A DNA stretch of 64,000 bases from Papaver somniferum (lineage: Eukaryota; Streptophyta; Magnoliopsida; Ranunculales; Papaveraceae), in NCBI RefSeq assembly GCF_003573695.1, contig NC_039359.1:89942566-90006565 (forward strand). Direction: 5' to 3'. The notes below the pieces were generated by a model. The model worked only from the letters and a program-made list of their open reading frames with translations, was not told the DNA's origin and did not search any database. This document shows positions 10,390-22,472 of this stretch, in pieces. Each line of letters starts with the position of its first letter. Position 1 is the first letter of the stretch. The translations under genes were made by a program, and so were the position numbers.

Positions 10390-13083
10390 CAAGTGTATCT
10401 TTTTCTTTTTTCCTAATAGTAAAATCACTTCGGGGTCCTGTCGGACGGTTTTAAATGAATAAAAGATCTGAAAATATATTGAGAGGCATATCATCAGCAG
10501 TTCAATGTGTATTTTTTCCAAGCGGCTGAAGATCAACCTATTAGTATCTACAATCAAGCACTCTCTCAAGTATATGAAAGACCAGCGAAATGAATGAGTA
10601 TTCTCATCCCACAGTAATGTTTCTTTGTTGGACTGAAAAGGGAAAAGTTTATTAAGAGCGTCTAAGTTAACAGAATAGTGACAGAAACAAGAACAAAACT
10701 ACAAGGAAGTGTGAAATATAGCGTCCAAATTCCAAATTAAAGTTGACAAACTATAACTATGAAAGATGTCTGCTTGCATGGCCCAATTAAACAACAAACA
10801 CTTGATAGAAATAATGATTTGCTTAACGCTTCTCTTCACGTTGTTGTGTATTCGTTATTTGTCTCTTTCCACAAGCGACACCAAATTTCAAAAGGCAACA
10901 AAGACCATATTATTTTAATTCTTTTTTTGCTCTTGTTATGACCCCACTCCCACAATATTTTTCTCACATTTCCATTTTGCACCCAATTTATATCAAAATT
11001 ATGCAGAAAGTAGTTCCATACCTCAAAAATCTCCTTGCATTGTAAAAACAAATCCTCATTTATTTCAGAATGACTACCACGAAATAAACAACTTGCATCT
11101 TGAACCAAATATGCATTATATAATAAATCTAGAGTCGGATCCCCATTATAGCACAAAGTCCAGGTTAAAAAAGATACTTTTGGGGAAACTTTTTGGGGTT
11201 CCAAAGTTTCTTATCCGGAAAAACTAAAAGCCCATCAGTTTCAAGTGCTTTGTATGCACTTGTGACTGAGAAATCATTTCCATACCTCCAAGTTCTAGAA
11301 TCTTCATTCATCTGTAAAACAGATGGCTCACCAATCACCTACAATAAACTTGCCACTTCTAGGATCTCATTTTCATTTAAATTTCTAGAGAACAGAAAAT
11401 CCCAAACAACCATAGGAGATATTCATGTCCTTGACGGAAACCAGTTTCTTTACGGACATTTTATAAAGAATACGGAAAAGAAATTTCAGGAAACGTTCAC
11501 CTATCCAAAAAATCCTCCCAAAATTGGATACTATTACCATCTCCTAAATGCAGAATATAACCAGATATAACAAAGTTCTTTTGTTTTAAAATGCCTGCCC
11601 AAAGACTATTGCAGACTGACTTGTTAGAATGATTAGGAAATAAACAGTCCACTGCACCTCCAAACTCCTGGTTGATAATTCTCCTCCACAATGCCTCTTT
11701 CTCGCTGCCATACCTCCAGATCCATTTAGAATGTAGTGCTTTATTAACCAGGTGCAACTTCCTAATTCCAACACCACCTCTAGCTTTTGGAAGATTAACC
11801 TTTGACCATCTAACCCAGGTGTTCTTCTTGACATAATTACTTGAACCCTATAAAAACATCCTCATAATTTTCTCCATCTCTTTCATGCACTAACAGGCAT
11901 TTTAAACATGTATTGGCAGACTAACAAGCACAGTTTGAATCATAATTAATCTTTGTCCCTTCAACAAATATGTCTTTTTCCAAGAAGCTAGTTTCTGATG
12001 TAATCTTTGAATAATATCACGCCAAACAGTTTGGTTTTTGACTTGCTTCCAAGAGGAATTCCAAGATAAGATATTGGAAGTTGAGAAGAAGAACAACTAA
12101 AGATGTCTGCATAAATCTCACTATGATGCAAATTACCCAAGCATACAATGGTACTTTTTCTTAAATTAACTTTTTAAACCGGAAACACATTCAAAACCCA
12201 AAATAATATTCTTAGATTGTGGATTTGTTGTTCATCAACATTCAGAAAAACCATTAATTCATCTGCAAATTGCAAGTGACTTATCTATGTACCATTTTGC
12301 GATACTTTGAAACCAAAAATTAAACCAACAACAGTAGGCTTCTTGAGCATAAGAGTGAGGATTTCAACAATTAAAATGAATAAGAATGGTGAAATAGGGT
12401 CACCTTGTATACCTTTCTGATTTCTGAAAAGTTGGGTAGCTTCACCCTTTAACAACATTGCAAACCTTGGAGTTGTGATGAACCATTTAATCCAACTCCT
12501 CTACTTCATACCGAAACCAAATCTATCTAAAGAAGTATCCACGCAAATTATTGAATACCTTTTAAAATTCCACCTTACAAAGAATCCATGTATCTTGTTA
12601 TCTCAATCTAGAATCGAGTAACTCTGAAGCAATTAAGATTCCATCATAGATTTGTCTACCATGAACAAACGCTCCCTGATAGTCAGAAATGATGAGTGGA
12701 AGGACAACCTTTTCATTCTTTCAAAAAGTAACTTTGAAAAAATCTTATACACACTCCCAATTAAGCTAATTGCCTAAAATTATGTAAAGAAACATCTCTA
12801 TTACAGTTAGGAATCAAAATGATATTGGTGCAATTCATTCTCCAATCTAACGTACTAGCATTCTCAAATTCTTTGATCATCAGCATTAAGTCTACTTTAA
12901 TCATATCCCAAGAACATTTGAAAAATTCCAATGTGAAGCCATCCGGTCCCGGGCTTTCATTAACACCAAAATGAAAAATCACCTGCCTAACTTCATCCTT
13001 AGAGAAAGGTTTTTCTAGATTGTGACTATCAGCTACTGGTATTGAAGGTGTTTCAAGATGATTAAAAGCATGCCTAATATTAA
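10390..13083 (-). pseudogene. LINE (L1-type) RT and zf-RVT remnant, main part
   Basis: A decayed non-LTR retrotransposon on the minus strand, read from right to left. Near 12950-13075 is LEKPFSKDEVRQVIFHFG followed by the RT signature ESPGPDGFTLEFFK (12761-12982), then DWRMNCTNIILIPN. At 11902-12096 is SWKKTYLLKGQRLIMIQTVL. At 11497-11757 is LVNKALHSKWIWRYGSEKEA. At 10836-11204 a zf-RVT-like end (VSPKVSFLTWTLCYNG) is visible. Frames change repeatedly and stops are common, so it is dead. Its 5' side is cut at 13083 by copia F and resumes at 56841. The 3' end is set approximately where a possible poly(A) (T-run near 10373) occurs. Confidence 0.85.
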
Positions 13084-13503
13084 TGTTAAAATGATATTGT
13101 CCTATTTCCTTGAGGTAATATTCGATTCTGTATATTCTAATTGAGTTTAGGAAAAGAATTTTATTGTTTTACTTAGATAGAATAGCAAAAGAAGCAAGAT
13201 CTCTTAGTGGTTTCAGTTTTCCTATGGATTCTTTTGTGTGTGATGTGAACACACTATTTTTTGATAGACTAAGAAGGAACTCAGTTTTATCTTAAACTCT
13301 GTAATCTTAGCTTCTTCTAAATATATATGAGAGGTTTTTCATTAAAAAAAAAATTGATTATGTATATTGTTTCCTTGACATGTATATTGTGTGTTATTTT
13401 GTTTCCCCATTTATTGTATATAAGAGAAATTGTATTGTATCTCTTTGAACACATTGAATACAACCCTAATTATTGAATATACATGTCATGAATATCTTTT
13501 TTA
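13084..13503 (+). repeat. 5' LTR of copia F (with poly(A)-tailed insertion)
   Basis: Starts TGTTAAAATGATATTGTCC and matches the 3' LTR at 56654-56840. A TATATAAG box is at 13417-13424. Positions about 13136-13351 have no counterpart in the 3' LTR. The LTR ends just before the PBS at 13504. Confidence 0.88.
13136..13351 (+). mobile_element. Short 5'-truncated LINE or SINE insertion in F 5' LTR
   Basis: 216 bases absent from the other LTR. The segment ends in a run of nine to ten A (13343-13352) and is flanked by near-identical 13-mers: GATTCTGTATATT on the left, GATTATGTATATT after the A-run. The intact 3' LTR has GATTATGTATATT once at this place. This is the footprint of target-primed reverse transcription. 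The body shows no coding or tRNA-like sequence I recognise. Confidence 0.72.
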
Positions 13504-13516
13504 TAGCATCAGAGCC
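13504..13516 (+). other. PBS of copia F
   Basis: Reads TAGCATCAGAGCC, two mismatches from the initiator tRNA-Met complement TGGTATCAGAGCC, placed directly after the 5' LTR. Confidence 0.75.
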
Positions 13517-13669
13517 AGAAAAAAATCTGAAAACCCTCTTCCGCTGCAACATAGTCCTAAGATACCAAGAATCGTCAACCTTTCTTCTCTGGTTCTTATT
13601 CTCACTTATTTGTCTTTCTTTTCCATATCCTAAAACTCAACATCAGGTATTTTATTTTTTTCCTTCAAC

Positions 13670-14560
13670 ATGTATCGTGAGGATTATCAAACAATCACTA
13701 CAAGACTAGATGGAACCAACTCTAATTATTGGTCTTTTCTTATGAGAAGTTTTCTCAAAGGAAAAGGTATGTGGAAGTACATTGATGGCAAAACCAAAAA
13801 CCCTAATATAACTGGTACTAGTAGTAAATATAAAGATGTTGCAGGAGAAAGCGTCGACGACTGGGAAGTAAAAAATCATAAGATATTCACATGGATTGAT
13901 AACACAACGATTACATCCATAAGCATACAACTCACCAACTTTGAACATGCCAGTGAAGCATGGGAATTTTTTGCAAAAAGGTATACTCAACTCAACTTTG
14001 CTCAACATTACAAGCTTGAACAGGATATCCGATAAATGAAACAACAACATGATCAATCAATTTCTGACTTTCACTCTGAGATGTCAGTTGTACGGAACCA
14101 GTTAGCACTTATGAACATAATTGGACATTTGATATAGAGTTGTGGCAGAAATACATTAAAGAATCACAATTAGTTCATTTTTTAATGGAATTAAAAGATG
14201 AATTTGAATCATTCAGAGCATCCATTCTTCATCGAACACCTCTTCCAACTGTAGAAACTGCACTCTCTGAACTTATTTCTGAAGAAACTTGAAAAAGAAT
14301 CAAGCGAGATATCCATGATGTACTTGCAGTGACTTCACGTACAAACTTCAATCCCCATGTCAATACTCAGAAGAATCATCGTGACATATCACAAGTCCAC
14401 TATAAGAAACTGGACACTTATCCGGAAATTGCCATCTACCATCAATTACAACATTGCATGATATATCTCAAGGTGAAACCTCTAAAGTTCAATGCAATTA
14501 TTGAAAAGAACGTGGACATACAGTAGGAAATTGTCCATCACCATCATCTAATAATATGAG
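13670..14560 (+). pseudogene. Copia F gag remnant
   Basis: The open part 13670-14035 begins MYREDYQTITTRLDGTNSNY and continues with WSFLMRSFLKGKGMWKYIDG, typical of the N-terminus of plant copia gag (UBN2/DUF4219 type). Similarity continues through stops to a broken zinc knuckle near 14490-14535, where CNY is followed by a stop instead of the second Cys, then KERGHTVGNC. It would form the particle shell; it is inactive here. Confidence 0.82.
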
Positions 14561-14764
14561 AGAAAATAGGAGATTGAATGCCACTGCATCAACATATACA
14601 TCTGCATCATCCATTCTTGCAACATCTGCATTAGAAAGAAGTCATGAACCGTTGGCATCTGCACCAAACAACCTTGCTAATATTCAAGAGATTCTCAAAC
14701 AAACTCTTGCAATTGGTAATAATCCCTCAACAACTTCTGCTTTTCCATTTCCCACATGTACTTT

Positions 14765-15305
14765 AATTCTCAACTGGTTGGTTTTTCGATTCAGGTGCCT
14801 CTAATCACATGACATTCAAATTTACTGTGTTTGAGAACAATCATCCTATTGTTACACCTAAAATCCATACTGCAGATGGATCATAAATATCTGCTAGACA
14901 TATTGGTTAGGTTAAAGTTTCAGACAAGATACATATAGCTTTCAAAGATATATATGAATCTTATAGCCATTGGGAAATTATGTAATCAAGGCTTTAACGT
15001 TTACTTCTTCTCTTATAGTTGTGTGATACAGGATCCTAGGACAGGGACGTTAATTTGTTGGGATATATCGTAGAGTTGGTCATTTATACCTCCTTGAAAC
15101 ACTCATTGTCCCTCAACAATCAAATAAAAAACTCGTTGTTGCTTCTACATCTTATTTACCTTCAACTATATCTCCATTTATGTCTTGGCACTCTAAGTTA
15201 GGTCATGTCTCTTTCTCTCGTCTTACATATATGGTCAACAAGGTTTATTAGGATTTATTCAGATTAACAAAGAACCTTATTGCATTTCATGTAAGTTGGG
15301 TAAAC
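14765..15305 (+). pseudogene. Copia F protease and pre-integrase, 5' fragment
   Basis: The aspartic protease signature WFFDSGASNHMT is readable at about 14777-14812. The GAG-pre-integrase histidine motif WHSKLGHVSFSRL follows near 15185-15230 and a Cys motif (CKLGK) just before 15305. There are several stops and frame changes. Element G with target duplication TAAAC interrupts directly after this point and the sequence resumes at 25707. Confidence 0.8.
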
Positions 15306-15985
15306 TGTTAGAGCACTTCTCGGTCGAACTCGCAAGCGTTGCTATCTCAAGCTTGTTTGTCAATGTTAGTGATCAAAACTATAAGTCTTGATTTCTAGTC
15401 TACTTATAGATGTCTCGTACTAGGATATATATATTGTGTAGATGAGAATTATACTTCACGGCATTCATCATTTGAAGACGAAGAACTACTAAGAAGATCT
15501 TGTGGAACTTCATCAACAAAAGGTATGTGGAGACTGAAACTCATCTATCACTTGAAAAGTCTATTTCTACTCTATCTCCTATATTGAGACATAAGTCGTA
15601 GTGCTATATAGTTTTCTACTATGCACATTTTATATTTCGAGCTGAGTTTAACTCGCTTACATATTTCTCAAAATATGTGTTGGTAAGCTTTCTCTTCGAC
15701 CAAGTTCATCTTATATTCTTGACGAAAGTCAAAAGTTGATCATGTGAAAACTGTCGAGTAACATCTTACATGGTCTGTGTGATACAATCATTTGGTGTAG
15801 ACTTGTAATGTTTCGTTATGATTATTTCAATAACTTGAAAATTGCGTTGATGCTAAAATGTGTGAAAACGACTATTGACATCCTCTAAGAAAGTTTCAAT
15901 AATTTAAATAAGAGTTTAGAACACTTAACCATTATTGAATTATGAGATGTTGTGCGCATATGTAATTCATGTCTGGGAACCATAG

Positions 15986-16180
15986 TATGCATACCCGTAT
16001 GCATACCTGTTGGTTTGAGAAATCCGGGAACCTAAGTATGCGTACCCGTATGCGTACTGGCGTGAGGTTCATGTCCAAGATTTTCTGCTGGGATTTGTGG
16101 TTTGTGTATCCGTTTGCGTATTGGCGAAACCAAAACTCAGTCCGGGTATTTCAAGTATGCGTACGCGTTTGCATACTTGA
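15986..16180. repeat. GTATGCRTAC palindrome cluster in G LTR (also 23889-24083)
   Basis: Repeated self-complementary words (GTATGCATAC, GTATGCGTAC, TATGCGTACGCG) occur in pairs about 50-60 bases apart, each pair separated by a CCGT-type centre. The same cluster, with point differences, stands in the 3' LTR. Confidence 0.8.
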
Positions 16181-16645
16181 AGGATAAAGTTCTAAAATCG
16201 TCTATGTACATGAACTAATACATTTATATAATAAGGAATGCAATCTTTGCAAACCGTGGCTATAGTGTTCATGAATTGATTCGAGTGAATCAAACCGATT
16301 TTTCTTCAATTGTGTTCTTGTATACTTTTATGAGAATATAGAAATTGAACAACTCTTTAACTAGTTTCATTTGAGTCATTTGAACTAGTTATGGTTAAGA
16401 TGAACAAGGTTGATATGAGAGTGTTGGCTAACTTCGGTTAATTATTATTAAACCAACTTGGTGTACACGTTTAGGAACGGTTACTCAAATCTAAATGAAG
16501 GTACATTTCATTTGTGTATAACAATCTAAGTTCGATCCAATGGTTGAAAGATATTAGCTTGAATCTACTCAGGTTTTCATCTAATGGTGAATATTGAATG
16601 CTTTTTTACCAAGGTAACTTAGATCGCAAACCCTGATTTGAAAAC

Positions 16646-16653
16646 TATATAAA
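16646..16653 (+). promoter_or_regulatory. TATA box of LTR G (second copy 24554-24561)
   Basis: TATATAAA followed by GGAGAA in both LTRs, in the orientation of the element. Consensus match only. Confidence 0.5.
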
Positions 16654-17796
16654 GGAGAATTCTACCAACTAGGAAACCTAATCCCCACATTTCTGTGTGA
16701 TACTAGTTGCATATGCTAGAGTCGGTTCTCCTTTAACCTTAGGTTTTTCATGAAATCCTGTAGGTTAACGACTTGAAGACTTCATTGGAATTGTGAATCC
16801 AGACCCAACTATTTTCTCTGTAGTTGAGTGATCTGATCTTGTTGTTTTTATCATATTGAGTACTATCTTTTTAAAGATTGTATCGAGATTTATTCTTCGA
16901 TAGGCAAGACAAAAAGTAGTCACAAACAACTTCGTCTCGTCGTTTGTGATTCCACAATATCTTGTTTCGCTTCCATGCGATTAAGATTATTGTGATGTGA
17001 TTGATAATACTAGGCTGTTCTTCGGGAATATAAGTCAGGTTTATCAATTGGTTCATGTGCACTTTTATCTATCAAAAGACAGAACAAAACTCATAGGTAT
17101 TTTTGTGGGAGACAGATTTATCTATTCCAATAGACTTTTCTGTGTGAGACAGATTTGTTTATCAAGTCTTCGACTTTGGGTCGTAGCAACTCTTAGTTGT
17201 GGGCGAGATCAGCTGAGGGAATCAAGTGTGTAGTATCATGCTGGGATCAGAGACGTAAGGATCGCAACTGTACCTTGAATCAGTGTGAGATTGATTAGGG
17301 TTCAATTACAGTTCAGTCCGAAGTTCACTGGTAGTAGGCTAGTGTCTGTATAGGCTTAATACAGTGTGGTGTTCAAAGCTGGACTAGGTCCCGGGGTTTT
17401 TCTGCATTTGCAGTTTCCTCGTTAACAAAACTTCTGGTGTTTGTGTTATCTCTTTACCGCATTATATTTTGTTATATAATTGAAATATCACAGATTGTGC
17501 GTTAAGATCAATCAATTAGATAATTCAACCTTTGGTTGTTGATATAAATTGATTGACACTTGAACATTGGTATTTGGTACCGTTCAAGTTATTTCTCCTT
17601 ATTCAATCGGGCTCGCAAATTGTTATTTGTTTGATTGTGGATTGAATTGAGAAATAGAGTTATCGCTCTTTGATATACTTTCCTATAGATTGAGTCTGAC
17701 TGTCTGGTTGATTCTCTTGAAAGTACATTGGAGTAAGTCCTCTCAGATTGCTAAACGAAATGTTTTGTGTGGTTGTTAGACCCCCGCTTTTTGAGT

Positions 17797-17808
17797 TGGT
17801 ATCAGAGC
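17797..17808 (+). other. PBS of copia G
   Basis: TGGTATCAGAGC, the complement of the initiator tRNA-Met 3' end, two bases after the LTR. Confidence 0.9.
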
Positions 17809-17858
17809 AGGCAAACACGTTTAAAACCTCATAAGTTTGTGTTTGTAGCGATTTGATT

Positions 17859-18384
17859 ATGGACATTATTATCTCTGAAAACGCTTCACCATAAATGGAC
17901 AATCTCAACTTCAAGCGTGTTCTAGAAACCATTAATACGGTTGAGAATCCTGATTTAAAAAAACTCATCAATTTTCTTTGTCTAGAAAAATTGATGGTCT
18001 TTATTGCGAAGTTTATATCAAAAAATCCGATCTTCGAGAACGCTCTGAAGAGGTAGTTGACCTCTAGAAGAAGTTGGATGAACAAAACGGTACCAACTAT
18101 GATCTTGCTGTAGAAATTGCAAAACTTAAGGATTTGAAATCTGTAAAGTCATCTTTAATGGTTTTGAATAACTCATCTAATTCTTCTTTAAAGAATTTTC
18201 GTAAGTCAGGTCATAAGCGAGGTTTGGGCTCTGTGAAACCTGGTGGTGCTCAGAAATCTTCGAACAAGGATAATGATATTGGTACAGGTGTGTTTTGTGG
18301 TTCTCATGATCACTTCCAACATGTATGTTTGCCTTTTAAGAAAAGATCAAAAGTTGCTGGTGATCTTCATAAGAACGTTGTACA
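17859..18384 (+). pseudogene. Copia G gag remnant
   Basis: Starts MDIIISENASP, then a stop, then readable segments (FKRVLETINTVENPDLKKLI). The last open stretch 18074-18384 contains a degenerate zinc knuckle (FCGSHDHFQHVCLPFKKRSK). This matches the C-terminal part of SIRE-type gag; most of the N-terminal domain is missing or unrecognisable. The reading is cut at 18384 by Cassandra 1 and continues at 19303 toward the protease. Confidence 0.75.
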
Positions 18385-19302
18385 TATAATGACCCGTCCT
18401 TCCGCCGATATTGTTCCCACTTAGCCACTGCGGTTATTCGGCAGTGTGGGATTTTCAACGGGCTTCGCTGCGGTCATCCAGCAGTAACTTCCCGGGAGGT
18501 CACCCATCCCAGGATTGCTCCCGTCCGAGCACGCTTAACTGCAGAGTTTTCTGCCAACTCTGGAGCCAATTATGCTGAAAAGACCTCGGTATAATGTAGA
18601 CGTTCCTTGTCTCATGTGAGAGTAGTATCTGGCATAATCCTCCAACATACTCCCCCGCCCTAGCACAAGGAAATGACCCCTAGTTGTATCCCAACTAACA
18701 CCGATATTATTCCCACTTACCCACTGGGGTTATCCAGCAGTGTTAGATTTTTAACGACACTACTGCGGTTATCCAGCAGCAGCTTCCCGAGAGGTCACCC
18801 ATCCTGTGACTACTCCCGGCCGAGCACGCTTAACTGAGAAGTTTTTTACACAACTCAGTCAAGTGAGCCCATCAGGCCTCGGTGTTATGAAAGGACAAAC
18901 CATTACCTATATTCCATTTCATCGGTGAACCACTGCCGATCTCCGACGTTCCCTACCCCTCATGAGATTAGGACCTAACACAACCCCGGCCAGCGTACTC
19001 TCTCACCCTCGTCAGGTGAATCGTCATCGGCTCTGATACCATTTGTAATGACCCGTTCCCTACTTAGCCAATGCGGTTATCCAACAGTGTGGGATTTTGA
19101 ACGGGAATCTCTGCGGTAATCCAGCAGAAACTTCCCGGATAATCACCCATCCCTGGATTTCTCCCGCCCAAGCACGCTTAACTGCAGAGTTTTCTGCCAA
19201 CTCTGGAGCCAATTGTGTTGAAAAGGCCTCGGTGTTATGAAAGGACAAATCATTACTTATATTCCATTCGGCCATCCACTGCCGAAATATCAGGGCATTA
19301 CA
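18385..19302 (-). mobile_element. Cassandra TRIM 1, rearranged, three 5S-like blocks
   Basis: A non-coding 918-bp element with perfect 5-bp target duplication GTACA (18380-18384 and 19303-19307). Terminal words are TATAATGACCC and GGCATTACA, close to the TGTAAT/ATTACA ends of Cassandra. On the minus strand each LTR-derived unit contains a stretch matching plant 5S rRNA (GTTAAGCGTGCT, GGATGGGTGACC): 18486-18548, 18782-18843 and 19129-19192. The right LTR is 19044-19302, with a perfect PBS beside it (TGGTATCAGAGCCGA on the minus strand, about 19028-19042). The middle unit has lost its end and is joined to internal sequence. Mobilisation in trans by other retroelements is the accepted view of this family. 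Confidence 0.92.
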
Positions 19303-20480
19303 GTACAACTACTGTCTACTCTTAAAAGACATTCAATACTAACAAGAAAGCCTAATGTGGTTAGTAGTGCTAGTATGAGAGCTTTTTCTCTAACTTCAAC
19401 ATCACCCTTTCAGTGGTTCCTTGATAGTGGATGTAACAGGCATATGACTGGAGATCTCTCATGGTTTGTCAACACAAGCGACTTTGATGGTGGTCCAATA
19501 ACATTTGGAGATGGGATCTGCTGCTACATAAGCAAGAGGGGATGATCAAGTTACCTGGCGTTCCTGAAATACATGACGTCGTATATGTTAAAGGTATGAC
19601 TGTTAATCTCCTTTCTGTTAGTCAAATCTGTGACAAAGGCCATAAGGTTGTCTTCAATTCTAATAGATGTGACATTGTCGACAAATCTGGAAAAGTGATT
19701 TTTCAAGGATCACGTGGAAAAAATAACTGTTATCTCTTGGATACTCAGTTCCATAATTGTCGCAATTTGACTAAGGTGGAATCTACACATCTTTGGCATG
19801 AGCATTTTGGTCACATCAATTATCAACTTCTAACTAAGATCATTAACAAAGAACTTGTTAGAGGTGTTCCCAAAATCAATGATAAGGTTGAAGGTGTATG
19901 TGGTGCCTGTCAAAAGGGTAAACAAACGAAAGTTACGCATAAATCATCTCGAGACATTCTCACTAAAGCTCCACTTCAATTAATTCATGTGGATCTTTTT
20001 GGCTCAATTCAAAAATCTACGGTGGCTGGAAAGAAGTATGCTTTGGTTATGGTAGATGATTACACCAGATTCACATGGGTGGCGTTTTTGGCTCACAAGA
20101 ATGAAACCCTCAGTGAATTCAAGATTATTGTTAATAGAATCCAGAATGAACAAGGTCGCAAACTAAAGAAAATTAAAAGTGATCGTGGAACTAAATTCAA
20201 GGACACCAAAGTGTTTGAATACTGTGACTCTCTGGGAATTATTCAACAATACTCACCGCCTATTATTCCACAAGCTAACGTAGTTGAAGAAAGGAAGAAT
20301 AGAAACATTCAGGAAATTGCAAGGATAATGCTCCATAACAAAAACTTACCGTTAAGGTTTTGGGTGAGGCTGTTTTTACGGCTTGCTACTTGATCAATCG
20401 TGTTTATTTACGGTCAAAGTCCTTAAACACTCCCTATGAGTTGTGGTACGGTAAAAAACCCAACTTACACTATCTTAGAG
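19303..20480 (+). pseudogene. Copia G protease and integrase
   Basis: Protease: WFLDSGCNRHMTGD, with catalytic Asp-Ser-Gly, near 19414-19455. Pre-integrase and zinc-binding part: LWHEHFGHINYQL and CGACQKGKQ. Integrase core: LIHVDLFG, VDDYTRFTWV, IKSDRGTKF and NVVEERKNRNIQE supply the expected D, D and E. The frame is broken between protease and integrase near 19545. One base shift near 20363 moves the following CYLINRVYLRSK and PYELWYGKKPN segment into another frame. It would cut and insert the element's DNA in the nucleus; this copy is not functional. Confidence 0.9.
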
Positions 20481-20493
20481 TGTTCGGCAGTAA

Positions 20494-21811
20494 GTGCTAC
20501 TTCTAAAGGACCGTGAACAGAAAGGGAAATTTGATTCAGAAAGCGATGCATGTATTTTTCTTGGATATACATCTGACAGTCGTGGTTTCCGAGTTTTTAA
20601 TCTCAGGACCCAAGTCATGATGGAATCTGCAAATGTTATCATTGATGATCTAAGTAATTTTCGTCATGATGGCTCTCCTGCCAATTTGCCTCCAACCGAG
20701 ACAATTAAGAAAATCAAAGAAATTCCAGAATCAGTAGAAGTTGTCCCAACGGTTACTGATGATGTTTCTAGTGATGAGGAGAAAAGCTCTAGTCAGGTTA
20801 TTCCTGTTGAACAACGTGCCCATCCACGACATCTATAGGTTCAAAAGGAATCATGATACTAATAGTATTATTGGAGGAAGATATTCTACTGATAAGACGA
20901 GAGTACAAATTAAAAATATTTACAATTTTGGTTGTTTTCTATCGCAAGTGGAACCAACAAATATTGATGAAGCTCTTAATGATCCCTTTTGGGTGAATGC
21001 AATGCATGAAGAGTTGAATCAATTTCAAAGACAATATGTATGGGAACTCGTACCTTGTCCCTGAAATATCAATATTGTTGGTACTAAATGGATATTTAAG
21101 AACAAGTCTGATGAATTTGGCACCATTGTCAGAAACAAAGCTAGACTTGTCGCTCAGGGATATTCACAGATTGAAGGAATCGAATTTGACAAAACCTTTG
21201 CTCATGTGGCACGCCTTGAGTCCATTCCACTGTTATTAGCTCATTTTTGTTTTCTTAAGGTTAAGTTGTTTCAAATGGACATTAAATCCTCTTTCCTAAA
21301 TGGAAACTTAAAGGAAGAAGTCTATGTCGCTCAACCTAAGGGATTTGAAAAACTTGATTTCCCTGATCATGTTTTTAAGCTCAATAAGGCATTATATGGG
21401 TTAAAACAAGCGCCTCGTGCCTGGTTCGAGAAACTAACTACTTCCCTTCTTAGGAAAGGTTTTTCGAGAGGTGGAGCTGATAAAACGCTGTTTACCAAAT
21501 GGAGTGGGAAAGATGTTGTAATTGCTCAAGTTTATGTAGATGATATCATATATGGATCAACATCTGAGAAACTTTCAAAAGACTTTCAAGTCTCTCTTGG
21601 TAAGGAGTTTGAAATGAGCAATGTTGGTGAATTAAAATTCTTCTTGGGTTTAAAAATTCAACAACACAAAGATGGAATTTACTTATCTCAGAAAAAATAT
21701 GCAAGAGACCTTTTCACAAGATTCGACCTTGATAAGTCAACTCCAAAACTAACTCCTATGCCTACCAAGGGTAAACTACATCGAGATGAGAAAGGAGTAA
21801 ATGTGGATTAA
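20494..21811 (+). pseudogene. Copia G reverse transcriptase
   Basis: Begins after the integrase C-terminal FLGYTSDSRGFRVFN motif. RT motifs in order: [70 protein letters not shown] and the active site YVDDIIYGST, then FFLGLKIQQHKDGIYLSQKKY. Frame changes and stops occur around 20838, 21062 and 21240; the segment 21206-21811 is continuously open for 201 codons including the active site. The lineage is copia, SIRE-like. Confidence 0.9.
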
Positions 21812-22472
21812 AAACCGATCTATCATTGGAAGTCTTTTATATCTTACAGCCACTAGACCTGATATTTCTTTTAGTGTTGGTTGCTGTGCTAGATTTCAGG
21901 AGAATCCAAAGGAATCTCATCTTGTAGCTGCAAAAAGGATCATACGATACATTAATCACACTTTCGGGTATGGTCTATGTTACACTTTCGATACTAACAT
22001 TGATCTTACTGCCTTTTCAGATGCAGATTGGGCAGGATATGTGAAAGTCAGAAAGAGTACATCAGGGGGTTTCTACTACGTAGGATTGAATCTTGTATCT
22101 TGGCATAACAAGAAACAAAATTCACAATCTCTCTCAACATGTGAAGCAGAATATATTGTTGCAGGCTCATGTTGTACTCATCTTCTATGAATGAAACAAA
22201 TGCTTGTTGATTATGGAATTGACTCTGGTATAATGAAGATATTTTGTGATAACTCTAGTGCGATTGCCATCACTGAGAATCATGTTGAGCACTCAAGAAC
22301 TAAGCACATTGACATAAGGTATCATTTTATTCGAGAGATTTATGAAAATGGTATCATTAATATGGAATTTGTGCCTTCCGAACAACAATTGGCTGATATT
22401 CTCACCAAACCATTAGATAATGCTACATTTCAACACTTGCGGCAGTCTATGGGTTTTCTTCTGGTTCATTAG
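21801..22472 (+). pseudogene. Copia G RNase H domain
   Basis: Motifs [71 protein letters not shown] and LADILTKPLDN mark the copia RNase H. One in-frame stop at 22188-22190 splits it and it is one frame off the RT segment. It would remove the RNA template during reverse transcription. Confidence 0.9.

Larger units (their letters stand above)
15306..17794 (+). repeat. 5' LTR of copia G
   Basis: 2489 bp, begins TGTTAGAGCACTTC and ends with the position matching CTTTTTCA of the 3' copy (here CTTTTTGA). TATATAAA at 16646-16653 is a likely promoter. A cluster of GTATGCRTAC palindromes lies at 15986-16180. Confidence 0.92.

Noticed and set aside
18486..19192. Possible functional 5S rRNA genes (also 58884-59382)
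   Set aside because: Only the middle part of 5S is matched, with substitutions, inside LTRs with target duplications; these are Cassandra LTRs, not rRNA genes.
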